Below are positions 46,487 through 54,099 of a DNA stretch of 64,000 bases, one piece after another; position 1 is the stretch's first letter, and every line of letters starts with the position of its first letter. Location: positions 248,001-312,000 of the forward strand of contig FOZN01000002.1 of the NCBI GenBank assembly GCA_900114805.1. The letters run 5' to 3'. The stretch is from Agrococcus baldri. GTDB lineage: Bacteria > Actinomycetota > Actinomycetes > Actinomycetales > Microbacteriaceae. A program made the position numbers and the translations under genes. The notes under the pieces were generated by a model. It did no database searches. It had not been told where the DNA came from and saw nothing but the letters and a program-made list of their open reading frames with translations.

Positions 46487-47413
46487 GTGGCACCACGCGT
46501 GCGTGACATCGATATGCAGTACTCGCCGGATCACTTACTGCCGTATGGTATTGAAGTGTTTGACGTGAGGGGCAGGTTGTCCATCGAGGAATATGGCGAC
46601 GAACTTTTCGCGACTCTTTTGGTCTCCGGTGAACAGGCACGCACACGCATTCCAGAATTCCATGAAGACGCCGAGGGGCCGTATCTCGTCATCGGAGTTC
46701 ACGGTAGTAGTGCACCCGAACTCTACGACTGGGTGCTCTATAACGGCCCGAAGAAGGGTGGACGCAGCCGCCTGTCCGCAAGGGTCGAACTCGGCCGCAT
46801 CAATCGGGACGTGCTCGACGACCTGCGAGTGCGCCTCTTCGCTGTCGACATATTTGATGCGGACGCCGACGCTCGCCTGCTCTCATCTCCGCCGTCCGCC
46901 AGCGTTGCGGTGGAGGTAGAAATTGACCCGACAATCGTAGACGTCAATGTGGCATCTTGCGTCGCCTACCGCATCGATGACGATGACCGGTCCGGTATTT
47001 ACTGGCGTGCCTCCGGCTCATACTTTCCTGGAGAGCCGAAGTGCGTACGGACTTACCTCGCCGATGAAAACGCCGCCTGGCTACGGGAGGTGAATGGCGA
47101 CGACGACCCAGTCGAATCCGAAGCAGACGACTCGGATCTTTGGTTCGACGCCGAAGAGTTCTTGGAAGATGCAAACTCCGAACCGAAGGAGAAGGTGCTC
47201 TTGCCGGTTCCTGCTGTCTGGGTAACGGCGCAGGATGATACGGGGTTCACCTCCCGAGAATTCGGCATCCCTTCCGGCGTCCACATGCGAATTACCAAGA
47301 AGGATAAGGTCCCAAGTCGCCCAGTGACATGGCTCGTCGGCGGACTGAGCGAAGACGAATCAGTGGGAGGGCGCGCGACACATGTCGCGCTCCGAATCAA
47401 TTGGTGGGACTAG
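46487..47413 (+). CDS. Unknown cassette protein, HIRAN-like partner
   Basis: A 308-residue soluble protein without recognised family. Mostly short beta-strand-like stretches; an acidic linker at ~200-235 (NGDDDPVESEADDSDLWFDAEEFLEDANSEPKEK); the ends are VPAVWVTAQDDTGFTSREFGIPSGVHM and ATHVALRINWWD. No membrane segment or signal peptide. It starts with GTG 24 bases after the previous stop, with ACGGAG just upstream, so both genes form an operon. A rare TTA codon (46535-46537) and many AT-ending codons mark it as foreign to this genome. Confidence 0.6.
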   Translation: MAPRVRDIDMQYSPDHLLPYGIEVFDVRGRLSIEEYGDELFATLLVSGEQARTRIPEFHEDAEGPYLVIGVHGSSAPELYDWVLYNGPKKGGRSRLSARVELGRINRDVLDDLRVRLFAVDIFDADADARLLSSPPSASVAVEVEIDPTIVDVNVASCVAYRIDDDDRSGIYWRASGSYFPGEPKCVRTYLADENAAWLREVNGDDDPVESEADDSDLWFDAEEFLEDANSEPKEKVLLPVPAVWVTAQDDTGFTSREFGIPSGVHMRITKKDKVPSRPVTWLVGGLSEDESVGGRATHVALRINWWD

Positions 47414-47504
47414 AGCGGGTTGAGCCGCTCAACGCCCGCGCGGGCGAAGGTGTTAACGCTTACGACTGCGCTTGCACGCACGCAACGCCGAGTGTACGAC
47501 GGCT

Positions 47505-47623
47505 CTGCCGCTGCATCATATCCGTGATCCAGATCGGCGGAAGGGCGAGACGCAGCCTTGAGCGGCCGTGTAGTCCTTCAGCACGTCCAGCCGTTCGCCG
47601 ATGCCGATGACGCGCTCCCGCAG
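47505..47623 (-). pseudogene. Relic of an AlkD-like gene, 3' end
   Basis: About 119 bases aligning with 53194-53313, the 3' end of the intact AlkD-like gene, with one single-base deletion that shifts the frame. Recognisable translation pieces on the minus strand are GIGERLDVLKDY in one frame and PIWITDMMQRQ in another (intact gene: GIGERLGVLKDY, APIWITEMVARQ). The stop codon is lost. It sits directly before the second M18 copy, so the donor of the cassette probably carried the two genes near each other. Confidence 0.8.
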
Positions 47624-47658
47624 CGCCTCGGCGCGCCCGCGCAATCGTGGCGCGTCTA

Positions 47659-48023
47659 CGAGCGACGTCGGTCACTCGGTGCACCCGAACTACGCGCACA
47701 AGCACGACCCGGTCGTGCAGCCGCTGCTGGGCGCGGGCCCGATCCTGAAGATCAACGCCAACCAGCGCTATGCGACCGATGGCGCGGGCGCTGCCGCGTG
47801 GCACGCGTGGTGCGCGCAGGCGGGCGTGCAGAGCCAGTCGTTCGTCTCGAACAACACCGTGCCGTGCGGCTCGACGATCGGCCCGATCACCGCGACCCGG
47901 CTGGGCATCCGCACGGTCGACGTCGGCATACCGATCCTGTCGATGCACTCGGCGCGCGAGCTCGCCGGCGTCAGCGACCTGTTCGACCTGACGCGTGCCG
48001 CGGAGGCGTTCTTCCGCCGCTGA
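47659..48023 (+). pseudogene. M18 aminopeptidase, 3' fragment (right repeat copy)
   Basis: The first 349 bases repeat 45162-45510, followed by 16 bases coding FFRR and a stop. It encodes only the last ~120 residues of the peptidase, including the GHSVHPNY and SMHSARE zinc-site strings but not the catalytic Glu region. It is the right border of the cassette and probably retains the host's original 3' end. It would be translated only from a chance upstream ATG. Confidence 0.88.
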
Positions 48024-48032
48024 GCGCGGTCG

Positions 48033-48467
48033 CTACGGGCGGTGCTTGCCGATCCACCCCAGATGCGTGTGCGTGAACGCATCCGGCAGCTTCAGCCCGT
48101 AGCCCAGCATCCGATCGATCCCGACGTGGAACGCCCACGCGAGCGCGATGAGCGCGAACCACAGCGACACCGCCGGGGCGAACGAGCCGGTCACCAGCGC
48201 GACCGCCACGAGCACCGCGGGCCACGCGTAGGTGTGGATCGCGTTGTACGAGGCTGCGCCCACGGCGGGAGAGCGCAGATACCCGAGCATCGACAGGTCG
48301 AACACGAGGAAGGCTGCGAACGGGAACCACCACATGCCAGGGGCGATGACGAGCACCCCGGTGATGGCGAGCACGGCGATCAGGCCGCTCTCGATCCGCA
48401 CGATCGTCCGCGGCTTCACGTTGCGGCCACCTGTCGGAACGCGCTTGCCGACGGCGTTGTATCCCAT
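48033..48467 (-). CDS. DUF4260-family membrane protein
   Basis: A 144-residue protein with four membrane segments. The C-terminus WFALIALAWAFHVGIDRMLGYGLKLPDAFTHTHLGWIGK and the middle YNAIHTYAWP carry the His/Asp-rich family signature of DUF4260. Function unknown; several members accompany stress regulators. ATG at 48467. It is divergent from a MerR gene, and a MerR-type promoter lies 39-70 bases upstream. Confidence 0.82.
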   Translation of the reverse strand: MGYNAVGKRVPTGGRNVKPRTIVRIESGLIAVLAITGVLVIAPGMWWFPFAAFLVFDLSMLGYLRSPAVGAASYNAIHTYAWPAVLVAVALVTGSFAPAVSLWFALIALAWAFHVGIDRMLGYGLKLPDAFTHTHLGWIGKHRP

Positions 48468-48505
48468 TGCTCTCTCCCTCTGCGAGTGGCGATGTGCCGA
48501 TGGTC

Positions 48506-48536
48506 ACGTGACACCGTGTTCTCGGCACAGGGTCAA
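48506..48536 (-). promoter_or_regulatory. MerR-type promoter of the DUF4260 gene
   Basis: Minus strand: TTGACC, then a 19-base spacer CTGTGCCGAGAACACGGTG, then TCACGT at the -10 position. The spacer carries an imperfect dyad (GACCCTGTG and CACGGTGTC, 7 of 9 pairs). Long spacers with a central dyad are the hallmark of promoters activated by MerR proteins. Confidence 0.65.
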
Positions 48537-48649
48537 GTCCGTTCGCGAGCGGAGAACGCCGGGCGCGCCCATCCCGCTCGCCGGTCTCGTGTGCGCGCGT
48601 CGGAATGAACGAGGCGAAGGCCACGTTCCACGTCACGGAGGAGCAGCAC

Positions 48650-49408
48650 ATGGCCTGGAGCACGCGTGACCTCGCTGAGATGGCAGGCACGACAGTGAAC
48701 ACCATCCGGCACTATCACCGGCTCGGTCTGCTCGAAGAGCCAGAGCGTCGGTACAACGGATACAAGCAGTATGGGGTTCGCCATCTGGTCAGCCTGCTGC
48801 GGATCCGAAGGATGGCAGACATGGGTGTGCCGCTGTCACAGATCGATGCGGTGAGCTCAGGCGCCGAGAGCGCGCCCGACGCGCTGCGCGAGCTGGATGT
48901 CGAGCTCGCGGCGAGCATGGAACGCCTCCGTCGGGCCCGCGACGACATCGCGGCCATCCTGAGCGAGCACTCACCGGCCGACGCGCCCGCAGGATTCGCG
49001 AGCGTCGCATCCGACCTGTCCGAGCCCGACAGGTCGATGATCCACATCTACTCGCAGTTCTACGACGAGGCCACTATGGCGGATCTGCGGCGGATGGTGG
49101 AAGTCGATGCCGACGCCGGCGCCGTCAACCACGAGGTCGACACGCTCCCTGCGGATGCGGACGAGGCGACGCGGCAGCGCCTGGCAGAGCAGCTCGCTCC
49201 ATCCTTCGCGCAGAACCTGATCGATTTTCCGTGGCTGAGCGATCCCCTGGCCAACCTCTCGAAGAGCAAGCTCGTCGCTCAGCGCACGTTCATCGAAGCC
49301 CTCAGCGAGCTGTACAACCCGGCCCAGCTCGACGTCTACGCACGCGCCGGTGCCCTCGCGCAGGCGATCGTCGAAGCCGCGCGCTCGTCGAGCGACGACG
49401 CCGAGTGA
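48650..49408 (+). CDS. MerR-family transcriptional regulator
   Basis: A 252-residue regulator. The winged helix-turn-helix is at the N-terminus: WSTRDLAEMAGTTVNTIRHYHRLGLLEEPERRYNGYKQYGVRHLVSLLRIRRMADMGVPLSQI. A helical dimer stalk follows (LRELDVELAASMERLRRARDDIAAIL). The C-terminal ~130 residues are a separate helical effector domain, not of the metal (Cys) or GyrI-like kind. ATG at 48650 with GGAGGAG about eight bases ahead. Its likely targets are the two TTGACC-19 bp promoters at 48506 and 50351. Confidence 0.88.
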   Translation: MAWSTRDLAEMAGTTVNTIRHYHRLGLLEEPERRYNGYKQYGVRHLVSLLRIRRMADMGVPLSQIDAVSSGAESAPDALRELDVELAASMERLRRARDDIAAILSEHSPADAPAGFASVASDLSEPDRSMIHIYSQFYDEATMADLRRMVEVDADAGAVNHEVDTLPADADEATRQRLAEQLAPSFAQNLIDFPWLSDPLANLSKSKLVAQRTFIEALSELYNPAQLDVYARAGALAQAIVEAARSSSDDAE

Positions 49409-49424
49409 GGGTCGACCCCGGGGG

Positions 49425-50198
49425 TCAGGTTCGGAGGTAGGAGGCGCCGTTGACGTCGAGGATGGCACCGGACGACCAGCGGGCTTCGGGCGACGCGAGG
49501 TGCACGATCGCGGCAGCGACGTCGTCCGGCGTGCCGACGCGATCGAACGGACTCTCCCCGCGCAGCGCTGCCCCGCTCGCACCGGAGAGCTTGCGCTGCT
49601 GGCGATCGGTGGAGACGAACCCGGGAGCGACCGAGGTGACGGAGATGCCGTGCGGCGCGAGCGCGATGGCCAACGACTGGCCCATCGCGTGCAGCGCAGC
49701 CTTGGTCGCGCCGTAGGCGGGATGGTCCGCTTCACCGCGGAACGCCCCGCGCGAGCCGACGTTGACGATCGCGCCTGGTGCCTCCCGAGCGATCAGGTGT
49801 TGCGCGAACGCCCAGCTCGCATGCGCGGCACCGAGGAGGTTCACCTGCACCATCAGCTGCCACGCCGCCGCCCACTCCTCGAACACCCCGTCGTCGGGCC
49901 GATGGACGTTGCCCTCGCTCGGCGCTGCCGCCGCGTTGTTGACCAGCACATCGAGGTCGCCGACCGCGCCGACCGCGTCGTCGACGAGCGCGCGTGCTGC
50001 ATCCGGATCGGCGAGATCGGCCTGCACGATCGCATGCCCCGTGCCGGGGAGGAGGGCGAGGGTCGCCTCGGCGCTCGTTCGGTCGCGCCCGAAGTGCACC
50101 GCGACCCGGTCGCCGCGGGCAGCGAACCCGAGCGCGGCGGCACGCCCGATGCCGCGCGACGCCCCGGTGATCAGCACGCCCCGCCGTGACGCGCTCAT
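49425..50198 (-). CDS. Classical SDR-family oxidoreductase
   Basis: A 257-residue short-chain dehydrogenase, similar to FabG-like reductases. GVLITGASRGIGRAAALGFAARGD is the cofactor loop; VLVNNAAAAP; VNVGSRGAFRGEADHPAYGATKAALHAMGQSLA contains the catalytic Ser and YxxxK; the end APGFVSTD...GAILDVNGASYLRT is typical. The substrate is unknown. ATG at 50198 with GAGG ten bases ahead. It converges with the MerR gene (stops 16 bases apart). Confidence 0.88.
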   Translation of the reverse strand: MSASRRGVLITGASRGIGRAAALGFAARGDRVAVHFGRDRTSAEATLALLPGTGHAIVQADLADPDAARALVDDAVGAVGDLDVLVNNAAAAPSEGNVHRPDDGVFEEWAAAWQLMVQVNLLGAAHASWAFAQHLIAREAPGAIVNVGSRGAFRGEADHPAYGATKAALHAMGQSLAIALAPHGISVTSVAPGFVSTDRQQRKLSGASGAALRGESPFDRVGTPDDVAAAIVHLASPEARWSSGAILDVNGASYLRT

Positions 50199-50350
50199 GC
50201 GGCAGGCCTCGTCGATGGGCGGCACGAGCGCGGCGTGAGCGGGGTCATTGCTCCACCCTGTCGGGTGCGCGCAAGGCCTGTCCAGAGTCGGCTCGGCAAC
50301 TCGACGGCGGACCGCCCGACGACGTTCGCTGAGAGCGAGCCACCGGCCCC

Positions 50351-50381
50351 TTGACCCTGTGGTGGGAACACGGTGCCTACT
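50351..50381 (+). promoter_or_regulatory. MerR-type promoter of the efflux/GPP34 unit
   Basis: TTGACC (50351-50356), 19-base spacer CTGTGGTGGGAACACGGTG, then CCTACT (50376-50381). It shares TTGACCCTGTG and GAACACGGTG with the minus-strand site at 48506-48536, at identical spacing. About 53 bases before the GTG of the efflux-like gene. Confidence 0.65.
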
Positions 50382-50433
50382 GGGCACCACGTCGAGAGCA
50401 CTCGACGCATCATCCGATCCGAGGAGAACCGTC

Positions 50434-50982
50434 GTGACCCCCATCGAGGAGCTCGTCAGAGGCTTCCAAGCCCTTGTGGCCCAGGTGCCCGAGCTCGTCC
50501 AGCCATTCGTCGTCATGCTCGCCGGCGCCGTGCCCTTCATCGAAGGCGAGGGCGGCGGTGCGATCGGCATCGTCGGCGGCCTCAACCCGATCGTCGCCGG
50601 CGTGGCCGCGGCCATCGGCAACTTCCTGGCCGTGCTGGCTGTGGTCACGCTCACCGCGCGCACCCGCCAGGCGGTCGTGACGCGGCGCAGCAGCTGCGCT
50701 GCCGGCGGTGTCGCAACCCTCGAGGCCGACGAGCCCGAGCCCGCGCCCAAGCCCGAATCCAAGGGCAAGCAGCGATTCAAGCGCTGGGTGGTTCGCTTCG
50801 GCGTCCCCGGTGCCAGCCTGCTGGGCCCGGCAGCGATCCCCACCCACTTCACCGCAGCGATGCTCGCCGGCTCGGGCGTACCGCGCGGCTGGGTGCTGCT
50901 GTGGCAGGCCATCGCGATCGCGCTCTGGACGATCGTGATCACCACCATCGTCTGGCTCGGCGTCACCGCACTGCTGGGCTGA
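50434..50982 (+). CDS. Small multidrug-export-type membrane protein
   Basis: A 182-residue membrane protein. VVMLAGAVPFIEGEGGGAIGIVGGLNPIVAGVAAAIGNFLAVLAVVTL and FGVPGASLLGPAAIPTHFTAAMLAGSGVPRGWVLLWQAIAIALW form two similar halves around a charged loop (EADEPEPAPKPESKGKQRFKRW). The AVPFIEGEGGGAIG and GVPGASLLGPAAIPTHF strings are those of the small multidrug export (COG2426-like) group. GTG start at 50434 after GAGGAGAACC. It lies behind a MerR-type promoter and in front of the GPP34 gene, and is probably an inducible stress gene. Confidence 0.78.
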   Translation: MTPIEELVRGFQALVAQVPELVQPFVVMLAGAVPFIEGEGGGAIGIVGGLNPIVAGVAAAIGNFLAVLAVVTLTARTRQAVVTRRSSCAAGGVATLEADEPEPAPKPESKGKQRFKRWVVRFGVPGASLLGPAAIPTHFTAAMLAGSGVPRGWVLLWQAIAIALWTIVITTIVWLGVTALLG

Positions 50983-51026
50983 GCGGCTTCCCCGCGAAGA
51001 ACCAGAGAGAGAAGGAGAGCAACACC

Positions 51027-51806
51027 GTGAACGGTCAACCCGCAGATGTCCCCTCGGGCGGCGAGCCCGCTTCGGGCGTCGAGCCCGACGACTCCCCCGC
51101 GCTCGACCCCGCCCCGTCGGCGCAGGCTGCACCCACCCTCGCCGAGGATCTGCTGCTGCTGCTGTTTCAGCCCGGCGCGGGCGGTCGCGGCTCGGGCGCT
51201 ATCGCAGGCGAGGGCACGCTGTTCTACGTGCTCGCCGGGGCCGTCGTGACCGAGCTGGCGCTCGGCGGTCATGTGCGACCGGAGGGCGACGGCGGCAGTG
51301 CCGCCCGCGTGGAGGCGGTCGCCGGGCGCCCGCCGGCCGACGCGCTGCTGCACAAGGCCTGGGAGTACATCGCCGTGAAGCCGCGGGGCATGCAGACCGT
51401 GCTCGCCGCGATCGGACCGATGCTCCGCAAGCCCGTGCTCGATCGAGTCGTCGCGCGCGGCGACATCCGCCGCACCAGTCGCAGGGCACTCGGGCTGTTC
51501 GAGACCACGGTGCTCAGCGGCGACGGCGGCGAGCGCCGAGCGAGCCTGCTCGAGGCGGTGCGCACGGTGCTGGCCGAAGGCGCCGAGCCGACCCCTCGAG
51601 TGGCCGCGCTGGCGGCGCTGCTCTCGGGCAGCGGCACACTGCCGCAGTTCTATCGCGAGATCCCGTGGAACTCCGCGGTCGCCACCCGCGGCAAGCAGCT
51701 CGAGCAGGGCGACTGGGGCGCGAGCGCCGCGTCCGAGGCGGTCGTGCGCACTCTGACCGCGATCGTGGTCAGCAGCGTGGTCGTGGCGACGCAGCCGCGC
51801 ACGTAG
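51027..51806 (+). CDS. GPP34-family phosphoprotein
   Basis: A 259-residue soluble protein of the Golgi phosphoprotein 3-like (GPP34) family, which in eukaryotes binds phosphoinositide membranes and in actinobacteria is of unknown role. Recognisable blocks are TLAEDLLLLLFQPGAGG, GTLFYVLAGAVVTELALGGHV, LLHKAWEYIAVKPRGMQTVLAAIGPMLRKPVLDRVVARGDIRR and the C-terminal QGDWGASAASEAVVRTLTAIVVSSVV. A Ser/Pro-rich N-terminal extension (1-38) precedes it. GTG at 51027 with AAGGAGA eight bases ahead; cotranscribed with the small efflux protein. Confidence 0.87.
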   Translation: MNGQPADVPSGGEPASGVEPDDSPALDPAPSAQAAPTLAEDLLLLLFQPGAGGRGSGAIAGEGTLFYVLAGAVVTELALGGHVRPEGDGGSAARVEAVAGRPPADALLHKAWEYIAVKPRGMQTVLAAIGPMLRKPVLDRVVARGDIRRTSRRALGLFETTVLSGDGGERRASLLEAVRTVLAEGAEPTPRVAALAALLSGSGTLPQFYREIPWNSAVATRGKQLEQGDWGASAASEAVVRTLTAIVVSSVVVATQPRT

Positions 51807-51910
51807 CGAGCGCGGGGGCGCGCCGTCGCGCTTAGACTGGAAGCGGTGTGCCGGGAAGCCTGGTCGGCGTGCCGCCGGGCACGAGGTTCGGCGGCGTCGA
51901 GAGGAGTCCC

Positions 51911-53170
51911 GTGGAACCCACCCGCACGCCCACCGGTGCACGACGCGCGCGCTTCGCGCAGCTGCTGCGCCTCGAGACCACGAGCGGCGTGCTGCTGCTG
52001 GTCGCGGCAGCCCTCGCGCTCATCTGGGCGAACTCGCCGTGGCAGGAGTCGTACGCCTCACTCATGGAGCTTCGCATCGGGCCCGCGGCGATGCACCTGG
52101 ACCTGAGCGTCGCGGCCTGGGCGGCCGACGGTCTGCTCGCGGTCTTCTTCTACGTCGTCGGCGTCGAGCTCAAGCACGAGATCGTGGCAGGCAGCCTGCG
52201 CGATCCGAAGCGCGCGGCCGTCCCCGTGCTCGCCGCAGTCGGCGGCATGGCGCTGCCGGCCCTCGTGTACGTGGCGGTCGTGCTCGTCGCCGGCGACGTC
52301 GATGCGTTGAGCGGCTGGGCCATCCCCGCCGCCACCGACATCGCCTTCGCGCTCGCCGTTCTCGCCATCTTCGGCCGCGGCCTGCCCATCGGGCTGCGCA
52401 CCTTCCTCCTCACGCTCGCCGTGGTCGACGACCTGCTGGCGATCCTCGTCATCGCGGTGTTCTACACCGCCTCCGTGCAGTTGTTCGCGCTGCTCGGCGC
52501 GGCGCTGGCGGTGCTGGCGTTCGCGCTGGTCGCGCGCTCGCGCTACGACTTCTGGTGGGTGCTCCTCCCCATCGCCCTGGTCGCGTGGTGGTGCATGCAC
52601 GAGTCGGGGGTGCACGCGACCATCGCCGGCGTGGTGCTCGGCGCCTTCGTTCCCGCGCGCCCCGTGCACGGCCAGCGAGAGCCGCGCACGCATCGCCATG
52701 AAGCCGCCGTGCGACCGTGGTCCACGGCGATCGCGCTCCCGGTCTTCGCCTTCTGCTCGGCCGGCGTCTCGGTCGTCGACGGCGGAGGCTTCTTGCAGCT
52801 CGCCGCGCAGCCGGTGCTGCTGGCCGTCGCGGCAGGACTGGTGCTCGGCAAGCTGCTCGGGGTGCTCGGCGTCACGGCGCTGATCACCCGGCTGACGCCG
52901 CTGCGGCTCCCCGACGGCATCGGCATCCGCGATCTGCTGCCGGTCGCGCTGCTGACCGGCATCGGCTTCACCGTCTCCCTGCTGATCGCCGAGCTCTCGT
53001 TCGATGACGACGCTCGCACCGACGCCGCGAAGCTCGCCGTGCTCATCGGCTCGGGAGTGGCCGCGCTCCTGGCCGCGCCGCTGCTGCGCTGGGATGCCCG
53101 CCGTGCCCGCGCGGCAGACGAGAACAGGGACGGCGTGCCCGATGCGGTGCAGCAGCGCATCGGCGACTGA
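51911..53170 (+). CDS. nhaA: Na+/H+ antiporter NhaA
   Basis: A 419-residue sodium-proton antiporter. Family hallmarks are LLLVAAALALIWANSPW, the LLAVFFYVVGVELKHEIVAGSLRDPKRAAVPVLAA segment, AIPAATDIAFALAVLAIFGR and TLAVVDDLLAILVIAVFYT, with the ion-binding Asp pair VVDDL, and the end LLPVALLTGIGFTVSLLIAELSF. GTG at 51911 is chosen for GAGGAG just upstream; TAGACT at 51833-51838 is a likely -10 box. A GTG at 51848 in frame would add 21 residues. Confidence 0.92.
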   Translation: MEPTRTPTGARRARFAQLLRLETTSGVLLLVAAALALIWANSPWQESYASLMELRIGPAAMHLDLSVAAWAADGLLAVFFYVVGVELKHEIVAGSLRDPKRAAVPVLAAVGGMALPALVYVAVVLVAGDVDALSGWAIPAATDIAFALAVLAIFGRGLPIGLRTFLLTLAVVDDLLAILVIAVFYTASVQLFALLGAALAVLAFALVARSRYDFWWVLLPIALVAWWCMHESGVHATIAGVVLGAFVPARPVHGQREPRTHRHEAAVRPWSTAIALPVFAFCSAGVSVVDGGGFLQLAAQPVLLAVAAGLVLGKLLGVLGVTALITRLTPLRLPDGIGIRDLLPVALLTGIGFTVSLLIAELSFDDDARTDAAKLAVLIGSGVAALLAAPLLRWDARRARAADENRDGVPDAVQQRIGD

Positions 53171-53184
53171 GGGGGTCGCGCGCC

Positions 53185-53856
53185 CTACGCCTCCTGCCGC
53201 GCGACCATCTCGGTGATCCAGATGGGCGCGAAGGGCGAGATGCAGCCGCGCGCGACGGGGTAGTCCTTCAGCACCCCGAGCCGCTCGCCGATGCCGATCG
53301 CTCGCTCGCGCAGCGGCGGCTGCGTGATGCCGATGTTCGCGAGGTTCTCGTTCATCGCCCACATCAGCCGCTCGGGCGCGGTCGCCATCTCTGCCTCGAT
53401 CGTGTCGAGCATGCCCGGCAGGTCGAGGTGCTCCGTCTGCGCCTTGCGCACCCGCTCGCTCGTCAGTGCCCAGCCCGCGGCGGCGACCGACGCATCCGCA
53501 TCGTCCAGCCAGCGCCGGCGGAGCGCCTCGGCGTGCGGGCCCTTCTTGACGACGTAGTTGACGAGCCAGTCCTGCACCTTCGGCGCGGGCGACTCGCGCA
53601 GCATCGCGTCGAGCTCGTCCTCGCGGAAGGCCTTCGGGCGCGCGATCAGCAGCGCCAGCAGCCGCGCGGGCGTCTCGCCCGTCGCCCACAGCGCGAGCGC
53701 CAGCTCGTGGTCGGTCTTCAGCCGCTTCGCGATCGCGCGCAGCTTGCTGAGGTTGACGCCGTGGTCGTCGCCGTGCCGCTCGTTGATCGCCCGCGCGCGG
53801 GGATCCTCGAGGGCGGCCAGCTCGGCCAGCAGCTCGGGGACCGTGCTCTCGCTCAT
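53185..53856 (-). CDS. AlkD-like DNA alkylation repair protein
   Basis: A 223-residue HEAT-repeat protein of the AlkC/AlkD-like glycosylase group that excises alkylated bases. It contains NLSKLRAIAKRLKTDHELALALWATGETPARLLALLIARP, VQDWLVNYVVKKGPHAEALRRRWL and the end ERAIGIGERLGVLKDYPVARGCISPFAPIWITEMVARQEA. Length and motifs are those of the actinobacterial DNA alkylation repair family. ATG at 53856; ribosome-binding site weak. A relic of a second copy is at 47505-47623. Confidence 0.85.
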   Translation of the reverse strand: MSESTVPELLAELAALEDPRARAINERHGDDHGVNLSKLRAIAKRLKTDHELALALWATGETPARLLALLIARPKAFREDELDAMLRESPAPKVQDWLVNYVVKKGPHAEALRRRWLDDADASVAAAGWALTSERVRKAQTEHLDLPGMLDTIEAEMATAPERLMWAMNENLANIGITQPPLRERAIGIGERLGVLKDYPVARGCISPFAPIWITEMVARQEA

Positions 53857-54099
53857 GCATCGATGGTGGCAGACGGATGCGCGCGAGCGCACGTGCGGAC
53901 GAGGGTGCGGTGCGCCAGCGCGATCAGCAGGAGCTGCTCGGCGCGAGTGTGCTCGGCGGACGCCGGGCAGGACGCGGGATTCGACATCGGCGGCTCCCTG
54001 GGCTGAACTGGTCACGAAGCGCTGCGACGACAGACTTGGGTCGATCGTCGACCGTGGCCAAGCTCCGTCGGCGCTCACCCATCGACCCGGAGGTGCATC

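Larger units (their letters stand above)
45511..47658. mobile_element. AT-richer inserted cassette in the M18 gene
   Basis: About 2.15 kb lying between two direct copies of the M18 3' end. It carries two unknown genes of lower GC and a relic of an AlkD-like gene. No integrase, transposase or terminal inverted repeat is visible. The structure fits integration of a donor molecule through homology in M18 (a Campbell-type event) that left the repeats; the left M18 copy then has the donor's 3' end. Confidence 0.65.

Noticed and set aside
45511-47658. Search for transposase, integrase or terminal inverted repeats in the cassette.
   Set aside because: None were visible in either strand; mobility can only be inferred from the flanking duplication.
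47601-48023. The 140-codon frame at the right M18 repeat considered as a functional small gene.
   Set aside because: Its first ~20 codons are out-of-frame relic sequence, there is no ribosome-binding site, and it encodes only the last third of a peptidase without the catalytic Glu.
53857-54099. Region before mgtE examined for a magnesium (M-box) riboswitch.
   Set aside because: No extended conserved stems or M-box-like strings were recognised; only a GGAGG ribosome-binding site is clear.
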